Positions 19,114 to 27,278 of a stretch of DNA of 64,000 nt are shown in pieces (position 1 is the stretch's first letter; each line of letters starts with the position of its first letter). The notes beneath the pieces were generated by a model, which saw only the letters and a list, made by a program, of their open reading frames with translations, was not told where the DNA came from and did not search any database. The DNA lies in the NCBI RefSeq assembly GCF_023022985.1, contig NZ_CP095461.1, positions 1,860,001 through 1,924,000 on the forward strand, read 5' to 3'. Origin of the DNA: Arthrobacter gengyunqii (GTDB taxonomy: Bacteria; Actinomycetota; Actinomycetes; Actinomycetales; Micrococcaceae). The position numbers and the translations under genes were made by a program.

Positions 19114-19189
19114 GAGCCCCATCACATCGGGAACGTACCCGTAATGTCAAAGTCCGCAGTGGATAAGGCGCGGCCCGCGGGTTGCTCCG

Positions 19190-19924
19190 TCAGCGGGCCA
19201 GGATGTGCCGCAGGTAGCGGCGGGGTTCGTTCAGATAGGACTTCCAGTTCGAAACCAGGTCCAGGTCCTCCCAGTTCCGCCGGGCAATTCCATGCTCGCC
19301 GGTTTCGTAGATGGTGGCACCCGGCAGTGAAGCCAGTACGGGGGAGTGTGTTGCACACAGGATCTGGGAGCCGTTGGCCGCCAGATCATCCAGCACGCCG
19401 ATCATCGCCAAGGTGGAGCTGAAGGACAACGCTGCCTCCGGCTCGTCGAGGCAGTAGAAGCCGGGGGAATCCAAGTACGTCTCGGCTACGGCGAGAAAGG
19501 ACTCTCCGTGGCTCATGGTGTGGAAATCGTGGCCGCCCTCGAGCTGGTCCTGAAAGGTATAGAAGCCGTGCATGGTCTCGGCCCGCAGGAAGAACCCCCA
19601 CTTAGCTGCGCCCGCCTGCCGGACCAGTGAAATCCAGCTGCTCAGCGGTGATTCGGTTCCGTGCGTCGAGTGGGCCGAATGGACACTGCCGCCCTCGGGT
19701 CCAAGACCGTAGGCTGCCGCCACCGCCTCCACCAGGGTGGATTTTCCGCTCCCGTTCTCGCCCACCAGGAACGTTACGCCCGGGGGCAGTTCGAGTCCGG
19801 AGTCCAGGACGGCAGCGACGGCGGGAATGTTTGCCGGCCACTGGTCCCGCGGAATATCCGCGTCTTTCCGAACACGTACTTCGCGGACGAGCCGCGCATC
19901 ATCAAACCCCCGGGATTCTCGCAT
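19190..19924 (-). CDS. Predicted ATPase, COG3910-type (ABC/SMC-like AAA)
   Basis: 244 residues. Walker A is LVGENGSGKST (about residues 53-63), an ABC-like signature is SHGESFLAV and Walker B is FYCLDEPEAAL, followed by ATHSPVLASLPG. This is the single-domain, membrane-free ATPase family seen in many bacteria with no established role; the D/E-PEAAL and ATHSP blocks resemble RecF/SMC-type ATPases and OLD-family ATPases rather than transporters. No nuclease or TOPRIM domain is fused, and no adjacent nuclease is seen. The ATG has a CAGACT hexamer and GGAGG close upstream. Confidence 0.82.
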   Translation of the reverse strand: MRESRGFDDARLVREVRVRKDADIPRDQWPANIPAVAAVLDSGLELPPGVTFLVGENGSGKSTLVEAVAAAYGLGPEGGSVHSAHSTHGTESPLSSWISLVRQAGAAKWGFFLRAETMHGFYTFQDQLEGGHDFHTMSHGESFLAVAETYLDSPGFYCLDEPEAALSFSSTLAMIGVLDDLAANGSQILCATHSPVLASLPGATIYETGEHGIARRNWEDLDLVSNWKSYLNEPRRYLRHILAR

Positions 19925-19957
19925 GCCTCCAGTCTGGCAGGTTGGCCCTTCCGAACC

Positions 19958-20545
19958 TCAGCTTCTGACGGTGCGGACAAGCGCACGAATACCGGCGAAG
20001 GCCGCTGCACCGCCCAGGATCCAGGGTCCCGCGGCAATAAGGGGAACCACTGCCTGTTCCTTCAAGTCGGCCCGGTTCCTGCCAAACCTGGAGGAGAATC
20101 CGTGCCGCGTAAATTCACTGAGCACCCCCGACTCGGTGACCGGGTTGTCCGGATGCAGGGTGAGGAAGGAACGCAGATGGCTCCCGCCTGCGTCCACGCG
20201 GTCGGCGGCGATCAGGATAAGCCAGTGGGCTGCCCGGGCTTCGCCGTACCTGTAGGCATACCGTCTCATCACGCCGGAAACTCCCTTGAGCGGCACGGCG
20301 GTCCCAAACACGGGAGTTACGAACTCGTGTTCGATGGAGCGTTCCCTCGGCTGCTTCTCCGGCTGCCGCTCAGGAAAGTCCCAGTGCGCACCGGTCACCA
20401 GATCGGTGCGTTCCTTGGGCCCCGACGGACGGTCGGCCGGGTCCAAATCCGCACCCCAGCCCGGAATGCGTGCCCGGAGCTCCTCGTTGGAGAATTTCCG
20501 TTTCGGCGCCCCGGCGATATAGGGGGTGCTTGGCTTTTCCGGCAT
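19958..20545 (-). CDS. Conserved hypothetical protein, C-terminal membrane segment
   Basis: 195 residues from ATG 20545, chosen because AAGGAGAGGAAACC precedes it. The N-terminal half is polar and rich in Pro and charge. The middle holds YAYRYGEARAAHWLILIAADR, and the C-terminus holds one probable membrane helix (AAGPWILGGAAAFAGIRAL). No known domain is recognised. The stop of the zinc dehydrogenase-orientation neighbours and same-strand spacing (13 bases from the upstream dehydrogenase stop) suggest co-transcription with that gene. Function unknown. Confidence 0.7.
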   Translation of the reverse strand: MPEKPSTPYIAGAPKRKFSNEELRARIPGWGADLDPADRPSGPKERTDLVTGAHWDFPERQPEKQPRERSIEHEFVTPVFGTAVPLKGVSGVMRRYAYRYGEARAAHWLILIAADRVDAGGSHLRSFLTLHPDNPVTESGVLSEFTRHGFSSRFGRNRADLKEQAVVPLIAAGPWILGGAAAFAGIRALVRTVRS

Positions 20546-20558
20546 GGTTTCCTCTCCT

Positions 20559-21707
20559 TCAGGACGCGCTGGGGATGATAAGGGGTTTGATGCAGTCATC
20601 GAGCTTGGCCGAGAACATGTGGTATCCCTCGGCTATGTGTTCCAGGGGTATGCGGTGCGTGATGATGTCGCTGGGTTTGAGGTAGCCGTTGCGGATGTGC
20701 TCGAACAAACGCGGCCACTGCCGCTTGGCCGGACACTGGTTCATCCGGAGCGTGAGCCCCTTGTTGAGGGCGTCGCCGAACTTTACGGCACTGAAGATGG
20801 GACCGTAGGCTCCGACCACGGACACGGTCCCGGCCTTGCGCACGGAATCAATGGCCCAGTTCAGTGCCACTGGAGAGCCGCCCTGCAGTTTGAGCTGCGA
20901 AGCGGTGACGTTCTGGAGAAAGCTCCCGTCCGCCTCCGCGCCGGCAGCATCGATCACCACATCTGCGCCAAGGTAGTCGGTGGTCTTCTTCATCTCCACC
21001 ACGATGTCGTCGTACTCGGCGAAGTTGTATGTTTCGGCGTGCGCAAACGTTCGGGCCTTGGCGAGCCGGTATTCCAGATGGTCGACGACGATGACGCGTC
21101 CGGCGCCCATCAGCCAGGAGGACTGGGCCGCGAACAGCCCCACCGGCCCGGCACCGAATACGATGACGGTGTCACCTTCCCGGATGTCCCCCAGCTGCGC
21201 ACCGAAATATCCGGTGGCCAGGGCATCGGTCAGCAGCAGGGCGTCTTCCTCATCCATCCACTGGGGAATGATGCTGGGACCGACGTCGGCAAAGGGAACC
21301 CTGACAAACTCGGCCTGCCCGCCGTCGTACCCGCCGCAGGTGTGGGAGTAACCGTAGATGCCACCCACCGCCGTCGCGTTGGGATTCACGTTGTGGCAGT
21401 TGGAGTACAGGCCGCGCGTGCAGAAATAGCAGCTGCCGCAGTAGATGTTGAAGGGGACCATGACCCGGTCTCCCACGCTCAGGTTCTGTACTGAGGAACC
21501 CACCTCGTGAACCACGCCCACGAACTCGTGCCCAAAGGTGGTTCCTACCCGGGTATCGGGCATCATCCCGTGATAGAGGTGCAGATCGGACCCGCAGATG
21601 GCCGCTGCGGTCACCCGAACAATGGCATCATTCGGGTGCTCAATGGCGGGAATGGCCTTTTCTTCGACACGGACCTTGTACGGCCCGCGGTACACCATGG
21701 AGCGCAT
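20559..21707 (-). CDS. Zinc-dependent alcohol dehydrogenase family protein
   Basis: 382 residues of the medium-chain dehydrogenase family. Catalytic zinc ligands sit in AAICGSDLHLYHG and GHEFVG; structural zinc cysteines are in YCGSCYFCTRGLYSNC. The NAD(P) site is VIVFGAGPVGLFAA. Overall layout resembles the glutathione-independent formaldehyde dehydrogenase/threonine dehydrogenase branch. ATG 21707 is preceded by AAAGGGGAAACG; the 30-residue in-frame extension upstream is not supported. Substrate not determined. Confidence 0.9.
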   Translation of the reverse strand: MRSMVYRGPYKVRVEEKAIPAIEHPNDAIVRVTAAAICGSDLHLYHGMMPDTRVGTTFGHEFVGVVHEVGSSVQNLSVGDRVMVPFNIYCGSCYFCTRGLYSNCHNVNPNATAVGGIYGYSHTCGGYDGGQAEFVRVPFADVGPSIIPQWMDEEDALLLTDALATGYFGAQLGDIREGDTVIVFGAGPVGLFAAQSSWLMGAGRVIVVDHLEYRLAKARTFAHAETYNFAEYDDIVVEMKKTTDYLGADVVIDAAGAEADGSFLQNVTASQLKLQGGSPVALNWAIDSVRKAGTVSVVGAYGPIFSAVKFGDALNKGLTLRMNQCPAKRQWPRLFEHIRNGYLKPSDIITHRIPLEHIAEGYHMFSAKLDDCIKPLIIPSAS

Positions 21708-21833
21708 CGTTTCCCCTTTGCAAGCATGCTGATGGATTTCCCACCATCCCTGCGGATGCTTGTGGCCGTCAAGGGGCACGCGGTGCTCCGATCCCACCGA
21801 CGCCGGTCGGCCGAGGGCAAACCGCTAGGAGTC

Positions 21834-22091
21834 GTAAACAGCCTTGACCGCGGCCAGCCACTGACCATGACGCTGGTCTCCGCGGCCGTCCCGCCGGAAG
21901 CACGCGGCGCCGCCCTGGCACTGCGGCTCCTGGGCAACCGGGTGGGGCAGGTTCTCCTGCCTGCAGCCGCGGGCCTGGCAGCTGCCCCGCTGGGACCCAG
22001 CGGAGCAGTATGGACTGCATGCCTGGTCATGGCGGTGAGTGCAGCGGTCAAGGCACCCGCCGCACGGCGCGACGGAACTGCGGAGTCCTGA
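21834..22091 (+). pseudogene. Remnant of an MFS transporter (C-terminal fragment)
   Basis: In frame 3, about 85 codons read GQPLTMTLVSAAVPPEARG then LALRLLGNRVGQVLLPAAAG, ending in a hydrophobic segment and a stop at 22091. This is the usual end of an MFS permease (helices 10-12). Upstream there is no membrane sequence in any frame and no start signal, so the gene has lost its N-terminal three quarters. No other part of it is seen nearby. Confidence 0.65.
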
Positions 22092-22134
22092 GCCCTGGGT
22101 CAGCCGACGAGCCCGACGAGCCCGACGACCATCC

Positions 22135-22150
22135 TCGAACACTTGTTCTA
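22135..22150. promoter_or_regulatory. SOS (LexA) box TCGAACACTTGTTCTA without an intact gene
   Basis: It fits the actinobacterial LexA operator TCGAAC-N4-GTTCGA with one mismatch. Downstream on the plus strand an ORF starts MSWWSGPG and stops after eight codons. The first residues resemble the N-terminus of DnaE2-type error-prone polymerases (MxWxxGP), but nothing else of such a gene is present. Confidence 0.55.
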
Positions 22151-22187
22151 ATACGGTATGTCTTGGTGGAGTGGACCGGGATGAGCG

Positions 22188-23067
22188 CTATCCGGATCGC
22201 CTGTCAGCACTCCAGTCGTAGCCGAACCTCGCCACACAGTGCCACACCTTCTTCAGGGTCTGCCGGTCAAACCGCTCTTCCCGGACCGCATCGCCGATGA
22301 TGCGGGCGTCAAGCCAGCCGTTCTCGGCGATGCTTTGTCCGGCGGAGACGATGTCCTCGCCCCGGTATGAGGCGTGTTTTCCCAGCTCAGCTGCGCTGAG
22401 CCGGAAACCGGCATGCCACTCCAGCGCGCACGGCAGCGTGTGCGCCGCAGCTTCAATGTCTGTATTCCGGTAGGCCGGGTCCAGCACCAGCGCTGCAATG
22501 TGGCTGCCGACCACCAGGGGACCGTGGACATGCGCTTCAATGTGGTCATCCAGGACGTCCTGCCCGGACCACCGTGCGTGTTCACTGGCCAGAGCCACCA
22601 GGGGCATCCGTTCCATGGTTCCAAAGTGTTCCGGCTCTGTACTGCTGTCCGGGAAGCAGTACGTTACGCGGGGGTATTCCGCACGCCGAAGCCGCAGATG
22701 CGAGGACCCGAACCGAACCGCTCCACCCACGTCTCGTCGACGGTAGTTCAGGGAGCCGTACTTCGGCCGCTGACTCGGCGGGGCGTCGTCGTACGCTCCG
22801 CCGAACATGTCATGCTCCCAGCGCCAGCGGTCACCGCCCGGCCAAGCAGTGAGACCGCCGTTGCCTGTTCCTGTTTCAAACTGTGATCGGTAGAGGCCGT
22901 CAGCGGCAAGGAAATCCAGCAGCGCAACCCCCTTCACGGGGGCGTCCGGATGGAAGTGAATGGTCACGTCCAGGGACAGGTCCAACGGAGGTCCTGCTGT
23001 CCGGTTGCCGACATAGTCGATGGCCCGTTCCCAGGGGGGGCGGAAGAAGTGTCATTGATCCTGACAT
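22188..23067 (-). CDS. DUF3626-type protein, apparently frameshifted at a G7 run
   Basis: The main reading frame (22188-22985 and a little upstream) encodes VTIHFHPD, QFETGTGNGGLTAWPGGD and PKYGSLNYRRRDVGGAVRFG, the hallmarks I recognise for DUF3626, a family of unknown function. In that frame there is no ATG/GTG at the N-terminus and an in-frame stop lies just upstream. TAAGGT (23080-23075) sits seven bases before ATG 23067, which starts MSGSMTLLPPP in another frame. Removing one G from the run at 23034-23040 joins the two into a protein of about 292 residues (WERAIDYVGN links them). As written the gene is broken, or translation starts at TTG 22985 or GTG further in. Either a sequencing error, a mutation or phase variation could explain it. 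Confidence 0.75.
23034..23040. repeat. G7 homopolymer at the DUF3626 frame break
   Basis: Seven consecutive G on the plus strand (C7 in the gene) at codons 10-12 of the restored DUF3626 reading frame. Loss of one base restores the frame. Confidence 0.85.
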
Positions 23068-23248
23068 GGCGCACACCTTACTCACTCCGGCGGAAGGACG
23101 GCGAGGGGGACAGCCCGAATCGCTCCGGCGCTCGCAGGTATCCCTGAAGTTGTCCGGCGCTCGCCGGTTCACGTTCGCCGTGTGGGTACGGCTGCCCTGT
23201 CAGCACACGACGGGGGAGCGGAGCCACCCGACTGGGAGCATACCGGGC

Positions 23249-24346
23249 CTAGCGTCTGGGCAGCGCTCGCAGATGCTGGCGCAGGCCGGGAATGGCGAAG
23301 TCGACCTTCCCGTGAGCAGTGGATTGGATGAGCCCGGCTGCGAGCAACCGGGAGCGGTAGTTTGCCACCAAATTAGTCTTGGCCCCGATGCGGCGGCCAA
23401 TGTCTCCGGCCAGGGAGGGACCGTCATCCTCGGCCATGGCGAAAAGGAAGTCCATGTCTTTGGGGGAGGCAGCGGCAAGGGCGGCTTCGATGACAGTGCG
23501 GGCATTGCGGCGGTTTGCCGCCGCAATGGCCCGGTCGACGGTTTCGGATGTAAGACTGCCCTGATTGCCTTCCGCTTCGCGCCAGAGGAAGTAACCGACC
23601 AGCTGAATAAGGAACGGATACCCGCCCGTGGCTTCCGATGCCCGGCGCACAAGCCCGGGGGAGACCTCGATGGATGCTTGGGAGAAGGTGACTGCGAAGG
23701 ACTCTTCCACTTCCCGGACAGCGGCGGCGTGAAGATCGATCTTGTCAGCCCGGCGGAGGAACGTGGCCACTCCTTCGTTGAGCAGGTCGGACACAGCGGC
23801 CGGAAGTCCGGCGAAAACCAGTCCAATGGGCAGCCGGTCCTGGATGAAGTGCTGGACGCTGGCTGCCAGCTGGGCAAGTTCGGTGCGGTCAGCAGCATGG
23901 ATCTCATCCACAGTGATGATCAGCCCGTTGCCGCGCTCATCCAAGAGCCTCAGGAGCTCCTCACCCAGTGTCCGCCACGCAACCTGGCGTTCGGGCGGGA
24001 GCTGGGTGGTGATGCTGAAGCCGGCGGCGGCGATTGCCGTGATTCGGCGGTTTACCGGGCCGGGTCCGAGCTCCTCAGCGATAGCCCGCATGGATTCTCC
24101 GATCCGGCCCATGAAGCCGGCGGTGGCGGTCTCGGAAATGACGGCCCAGCCCTTTTCCCGGGCTATGTCGTGGGCGGCACCCAGCATGACGGTCTTGCCG
24201 ATTCCACGGGCGCCGGTGAAGATCGTCAAAAGTCCCGGAGCGCCGGACCCCAGGCGTAGTCCGTACTCGAACTCGTCGAGCACTCCTGCGCGGCCCAGGA
24301 TTTGCGGGGGTGTTGCTCCTGCCGATGGGCGGAAGGGGTTCTCCAT
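23249..24346 (-). CDS. AAA ATPase with winged-helix C-terminus (ORC/STAND-like)
   Basis: 365 residues. Walker A is FTGARGIGKTVML, Walker B is LIITVDEIHAADR, and a sensor-like block follows in IGLVFAGLPAAVSDLL. After the ATPase core, GGYPFLIQLVGYFLWREAEG leads into a C-terminal part (about 270-365) resembling a winged helix, with AKTNLVANYRSRLLAAGLI. It resembles the archaeal-type/Orc1-like ATPases of actinobacteria, most of unknown role. AGGGAG lies seven bases before the ATG. The six-copy TGTGAGTTT array begins 13 bases upstream of the ATG, so the promoter is probably inside it; autoregulation is a reasonable guess. A replication-initiator-like function is a weaker possibility. Confidence 0.82.
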   Translation of the reverse strand: MENPFRPSAGATPPQILGRAGVLDEFEYGLRLGSGAPGLLTIFTGARGIGKTVMLGAAHDIAREKGWAVISETATAGFMGRIGESMRAIAEELGPGPVNRRITAIAAAGFSITTQLPPERQVAWRTLGEELLRLLDERGNGLIITVDEIHAADRTELAQLAASVQHFIQDRLPIGLVFAGLPAAVSDLLNEGVATFLRRADKIDLHAAAVREVEESFAVTFSQASIEVSPGLVRRASEATGGYPFLIQLVGYFLWREAEGNQGSLTSETVDRAIAAANRRNARTVIEAALAAASPKDMDFLFAMAEDDGPSLAGDIGRRIGAKTNLVANYRSRLLAAGLIQSTAHGKVDFAIPGLRQHLRALPRR

Positions 24347-24358
24347 CAGCAGGCTCCC

Positions 24359-24429
24359 TGTGAGTTTGTATGAGTCTTGTGAGTTTCCGTCTCCGACATG
24401 CTGTGAGTTTATGTGAGTATGGTGAGTTT
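24359..24429. repeat. Six-copy TGTGAGTTT array in two phased triplets
   Basis: Copies start at 24359, 24369, 24378, 24402, 24412 and 24421: TGTGAGTTT, TATGAGTCT, TGTGAGTTT, TGTGAGTTT, TGTGAGTAT, GGTGAGTTT. Spacing is 10, 9, 24, 10, 9 bases, so the second triplet repeats the first at a 43-base offset. Sites within a triplet lie about one helical turn apart, as expected for cooperative protein binding on one DNA face. On the minus strand (AAACTCACA) a TAAACT hexamer overlaps one copy. The array lies between the ATPase and HTH/Clp-N genes, which point away from each other. Confidence 0.85.
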
Positions 24430-24477
24430 TGCCATCGGTGCCCGCCCGGGAGTTTCCACTTTCTTTGGCAACAAGGG

Positions 24478-24506
24478 TTGACGATGGCGACGCGTCAGCT
24501 TACGTT
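24478..24506 (+). promoter_or_regulatory. Promoter of the HTH/Clp-N pair
   Basis: TTGACG (24478-24483), a 17-base spacer and TACGTT (24501-24506), followed six bases later by the ATG. This is one of the best sigma-70-type matches in the window and implies a leaderless mRNA. Confidence 0.7.
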
Positions 24507-24512
24507 GACGAT

Positions 24513-24758
24513 ATGGCTACACGGGACGACTTGATCAGTGATGGCACCAGCCGTGATCCCGCCGTGGGATTGCGCGCAGTGGCTGCCCTGCGGCGCCTCG
24601 TGGAACAGCTTGAGGATCTCCAGGTGGAGAATGCCCGGCGTTTGGGCTGGTCGTGGGCGGAGATTGCCGCCGTCGTCGGGGTATCAAAGCAGGCAGTGCA
24701 CAAAAAGCATGCGGGGCGGCTCGGCCGGTCCAAGGACAGGGGAGACAGCGATGTTTGA
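24513..24758 (+). CDS. Small helix-turn-helix protein
   Basis: 81 residues: a coiled N-terminal helix (RLVEQLEDLQVENARRLG) and a C-terminal helix-turn-helix WAEIAAVVGVSKQAVHKKH. Such small HTH proteins are commonly found directly before a Clp N-domain protein in actinobacteria. The gene overlaps the next one by eight bases, so the two are translated together. ATG 24513 is chosen because the -10 ends six bases before it; in-frame sequence further upstream lies inside the promoter. Candidate ligand of the neighbouring repeat array (inference). Confidence 0.85.
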   Translation: MATRDDLISDGTSRDPAVGLRAVAALRRLVEQLEDLQVENARRLGWSWAEIAAVVGVSKQAVHKKHAGRLGRSKDRGDSDV

Positions 24759-25305
24759 ACGGTTCACGCAGGACGCACGCACAATTGTCATTGAAGCGCA
24801 GGAACAGGCAAGGACGCTGGAGGCCCGCGAAATCACGGCGGACCATCTCCTCCTCGGCATCTTGGCCGGCGGCGACAATCCCGCCACCCGGGTCCTGCAC
24901 CAGTTCGGCATCGAGAGTGATGCCGTGGCACAGCGCGCTTCGGGACTCGGCGCCGCTGACGCCCAGGCGCTGGAGGCCATCGGCGTCGATTTGGACGCGG
25001 TCCGGAAGAGCGTGGAAGCCAGCTTCGGGGCCGGAGCGCTGGACCGGCCGCCGCGCCGGCGCAACCGGTTCCCGGGCCGCCGCAGCAGCGGACATATCCC
25101 CTTCACAGCGTCAGCCAAGGGAGCCTTGGAACATTCACTGCGCCAAGCGATCGCGCTGAACGATAAGGCGATTACCGTTGAGCACATCCTGCTGGGGCTG
25201 ATTGCCGAGGACTCCGGGCTGGCGGCGCGAACGATCGCTTCACTGGGAGTAGACCCGGCACAGGTGCGGGCAGCCGTGCTCCGGGAACGGGGAAAGGCCG
25301 CCTAG
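24751..25305 (+). CDS. Clp N-terminal repeat domain protein (no ATPase domain)
   Basis: 184 residues with two Clp-N repeats: MFERFTQDARTIVIEAQ through ITADHLLLGILAGG (1-60) and SAKGALEHSLRQAI through ITVEHILLGLIAED (about 115-160), joined by a basic linker PPRRRNRFPGRR. The AAA+ modules of ClpC are absent, so it cannot unfold proteins alone. It could act as an adaptor, decoy or sensor that binds Clp substrates or arginine-phosphate-like marks (inference from the ClpC N-domain). Ribosome site GGGGAGACAGCG. Eight-base overlap with the HTH gene. Confidence 0.9.
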   Translation: MFERFTQDARTIVIEAQEQARTLEAREITADHLLLGILAGGDNPATRVLHQFGIESDAVAQRASGLGAADAQALEAIGVDLDAVRKSVEASFGAGALDRPPRRRNRFPGRRSSGHIPFTASAKGALEHSLRQAIALNDKAITVEHILLGLIAEDSGLAARTIASLGVDPAQVRAAVLRERGKAA

Positions 25306-25354
25306 CAACACTTGCGGCTACAGGCGGTGGACTGAGCAGGGGAGTGCCGGCCGT

Positions 25355-26662
25355 TCATTCTGCCGCCCGGCGCAACAGCATGTCCCGCTCCCTGGTGTTC
25401 CCCGCTAGTGCTGCCGCGGCGGTGAACTCGGCACGAGCCTCGGCCGACCGTCCGAGACGGGACAGCAGCTCGCCTCGCACACTGGGCAGCAGGTGGGATC
25501 CCCGCAGTACTCCCTGCGCAACGAGGCGGTCCGCAATCGCCAGCGCAGTTTCCGGGCCGGTAGCCATGGAGACCGCCACTGCCCGATTGAGTTCCACCAC
25601 AGGGCCTGGCGCCAGCCGGCCAAGAGCCTCGTACAGCAGCACAATCTGCGGCCAGTCCGTGCCATCGACGTTCGCAGCAACACAGTGGCATTTGGCGACG
25701 GCTGCCTGCAGGGCATAGTTGCCTCGTCCACGCCCGAGTGCATCCGCGCGTGCCAGGGCTTCGCGTCCGCGTTCAATCCCGCCCCGATCCCAGGAACTCC
25801 GGTCCTGCTCCGCCAGCAGGATCGGAGTTCCGTCGACTCTGGTCCGGGCCGCAAACCGGGCGGTCTGGAATTCCATCAGCGCAACGAGCGCATGAGCCTC
25901 CGGTTCCCGGGGCACCAGCCGCGCCAGGACCCGGCCCAGCCGCAGCGCTTCGCCCGCCAGGTCCTGCCGTATCCATTGATCGCCTGATGTTGCCGAGTAC
26001 CCTTCAGTAAACATCAGGTAGATGACGCGGAGCGCGCCGGCCAACCGAGGCTCCCACTCAGAGGGCTCGGGCACCTCAAAGGGCACTTTCGCGGCGGCCA
26101 GGGTCTTTTTGGCCCGGACAATGCGCTGCTGCACCGTAGCCACGGGGACCACGAAGAGCCTGGCGATTTCCCTGGTCGACAACCCACCCACCACCCGAAG
26201 CGTCAGCGTAATCTGCGCCAGAAGGGAGAGCTCCGGATGGCAGGCGGAAAAGACCAGCCGGAGGACGTCGTCGGGCACCGGGTTCCAGTCCGCGACGACG
26301 TCCTCCTGCGCCTCCTGCGCGAGCCGACGGTACCGCTCTTCCAGCCGCTCGGTCCGCCGCCAACTGTCAATGGCCCTTCGTTTGGCCACCGCGGTGAGCC
26401 AAGCAGCCGGATTGCGCGGCACACCGGCTGCGGGCCACTGGGCAAGCGCCTCCGCAACGGCTTCCTGCGCCATGTCCTCGGCGAAACCAACGTCACCGGT
26501 GACCCGCGCCAGGGCAGCGACAATCCGGGGTCCTTCGATCCGCCACAGCGCCTCGATACGGCGGGGGACCGCACCCCGACGGGGCTCTTCCTGGGCCACG
26601 GAGGGTTCCGGTCCGGCGGCTACGCGTTTCCCGCGCGAAGCGCCGCCTCGTCGTCGCGCCAT
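25355..26662 (-). CDS. RNA polymerase sigma factor, ECF42-type with C-terminal extension
   Basis: 435 residues. Sigma region 2 contains FAEDMAQEAVAEALAQWP and NPAAWLTAVAKRRAIDSWRR; region 4 contains LTLRVVGGLSTREIARLF and PVATVQQRIVRAKK. The remaining half (about 200-435) is the long helical, TPR-like extension of ECF42 sigma factors, with YLMFTEGYSA. Such factors are paired with DGPF/YciI proteins instead of a classical anti-sigma factor, and that gene is directly upstream and overlaps it by 43 bases. GGAAGGAAGCGGG supports ATG 26662. Signal and targets are unknown. Confidence 0.92.
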   Translation of the reverse strand: MARRRGGASRGKRVAAGPEPSVAQEEPRRGAVPRRIEALWRIEGPRIVAALARVTGDVGFAEDMAQEAVAEALAQWPAAGVPRNPAAWLTAVAKRRAIDSWRRTERLEERYRRLAQEAQEDVVADWNPVPDDVLRLVFSACHPELSLLAQITLTLRVVGGLSTREIARLFVVPVATVQQRIVRAKKTLAAAKVPFEVPEPSEWEPRLAGALRVIYLMFTEGYSATSGDQWIRQDLAGEALRLGRVLARLVPREPEAHALVALMEFQTARFAARTRVDGTPILLAEQDRSSWDRGGIERGREALARADALGRGRGNYALQAAVAKCHCVAANVDGTDWPQIVLLYEALGRLAPGPVVELNRAVAVSMATGPETALAIADRLVAQGVLRGSHLLPSVRGELLSRLGRSAEARAEFTAAAALAGNTRERDMLLRRAAE

Positions 26663-27069
26663 CCCGCTTCCTTCCGGATGTACTCGTTGTCAGCGAACGC
26701 GGCGAAGTCCTCGGGCTCGGTTACCCGTCGGACCTCCAGCTTCGAGCCGGCACCCAGGGGACAGCGCCTGGCCCATTCGGCGGCTTCGTCCCTGGAGGAC
26801 ACCTGCAGGATCCAGAAGCCGTTGAAGAGTTCGTGGGTCTCGCCGTATGGTCCGTCGGTAACCAGCGGCGGGTCATCCGAGAAATCAACGACGAAGGCGT
26901 TGTCGGAGTCCTGTGCCACATCGGCCAGGCCCTCTCCGGCGAGCAGGACTCCGGCATTGATCATCGACTCGTTGTAGGCGCCCATCCGATTGATGACCTC
27001 CTCGAAGGGCAGATCCTTGTAGGCTTCCTGTGCTGCGTCAGTGGAACGCATGATGAGCATGTACTTCAT
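26620..27069 (-). CDS. DGPF/YciI-domain protein (ECF42 partner)
   Basis: 149 residues with the YCII-related fold: MKYMLIMRSTDAAQ at the start, VTDGPYGETHELFNGFWIL (the DGPF-type block) in the middle and VRRVTEPEDF near the end. ATG 27069 follows GAGAAGGAGTCAGCC. The 3' end overlaps the sigma gene, indicating translational coupling. DGPF proteins always accompany ECF42 sigma factors; an influence on sigma activity is assumed but not established. Confidence 0.92.
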   Translation of the reverse strand: MKYMLIMRSTDAAQEAYKDLPFEEVINRMGAYNESMINAGVLLAGEGLADVAQDSDNAFVVDFSDDPPLVTDGPYGETHELFNGFWILQVSSRDEAAEWARRCPLGAGSKLEVRRVTEPEDFAAFADNEYIRKEAGWRDDEAALRAGNA

Positions 27070-27278
27070 GGCTGACTCCTTCTCCTCACGAAGCCGCGGC
27101 ATGCGACTTCTACTATGCCGTCGAACGGCACGCAGGGATATCGACGTCGGAAAGAATCTTTTTGCGCAGGCCGCTGAGCAGCGGGCGGTCGCGGCAAGGC
27201 ATCGTGCGCCGCACCGTGCGCCGCCAACTGGTCTGGCACCGCCAGCACCGGTGCGGGGGACCCCTTCCCCAGCACTAC

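Larger units (their letters stand above)
21708..22187. other. Gene-poor stretch with decayed sequence
   Basis: Between the zinc dehydrogenase and the DUF3626 gene no intact gene is supported. It holds the MFS remnant, short GACGAGCCC tandem repeats (about 22108-22128), an orphan SOS box and an eight-codon ORF after it. The mix looks like a deletion scar. Confidence 0.6.

Noticed and set aside
24359..24429. The TGTGAGTTT array as a CRISPR array
   Set aside because: Units are nine bases with 0-1 base gaps and one 15-base gap; there are no spacers of CRISPR length and no cas genes.
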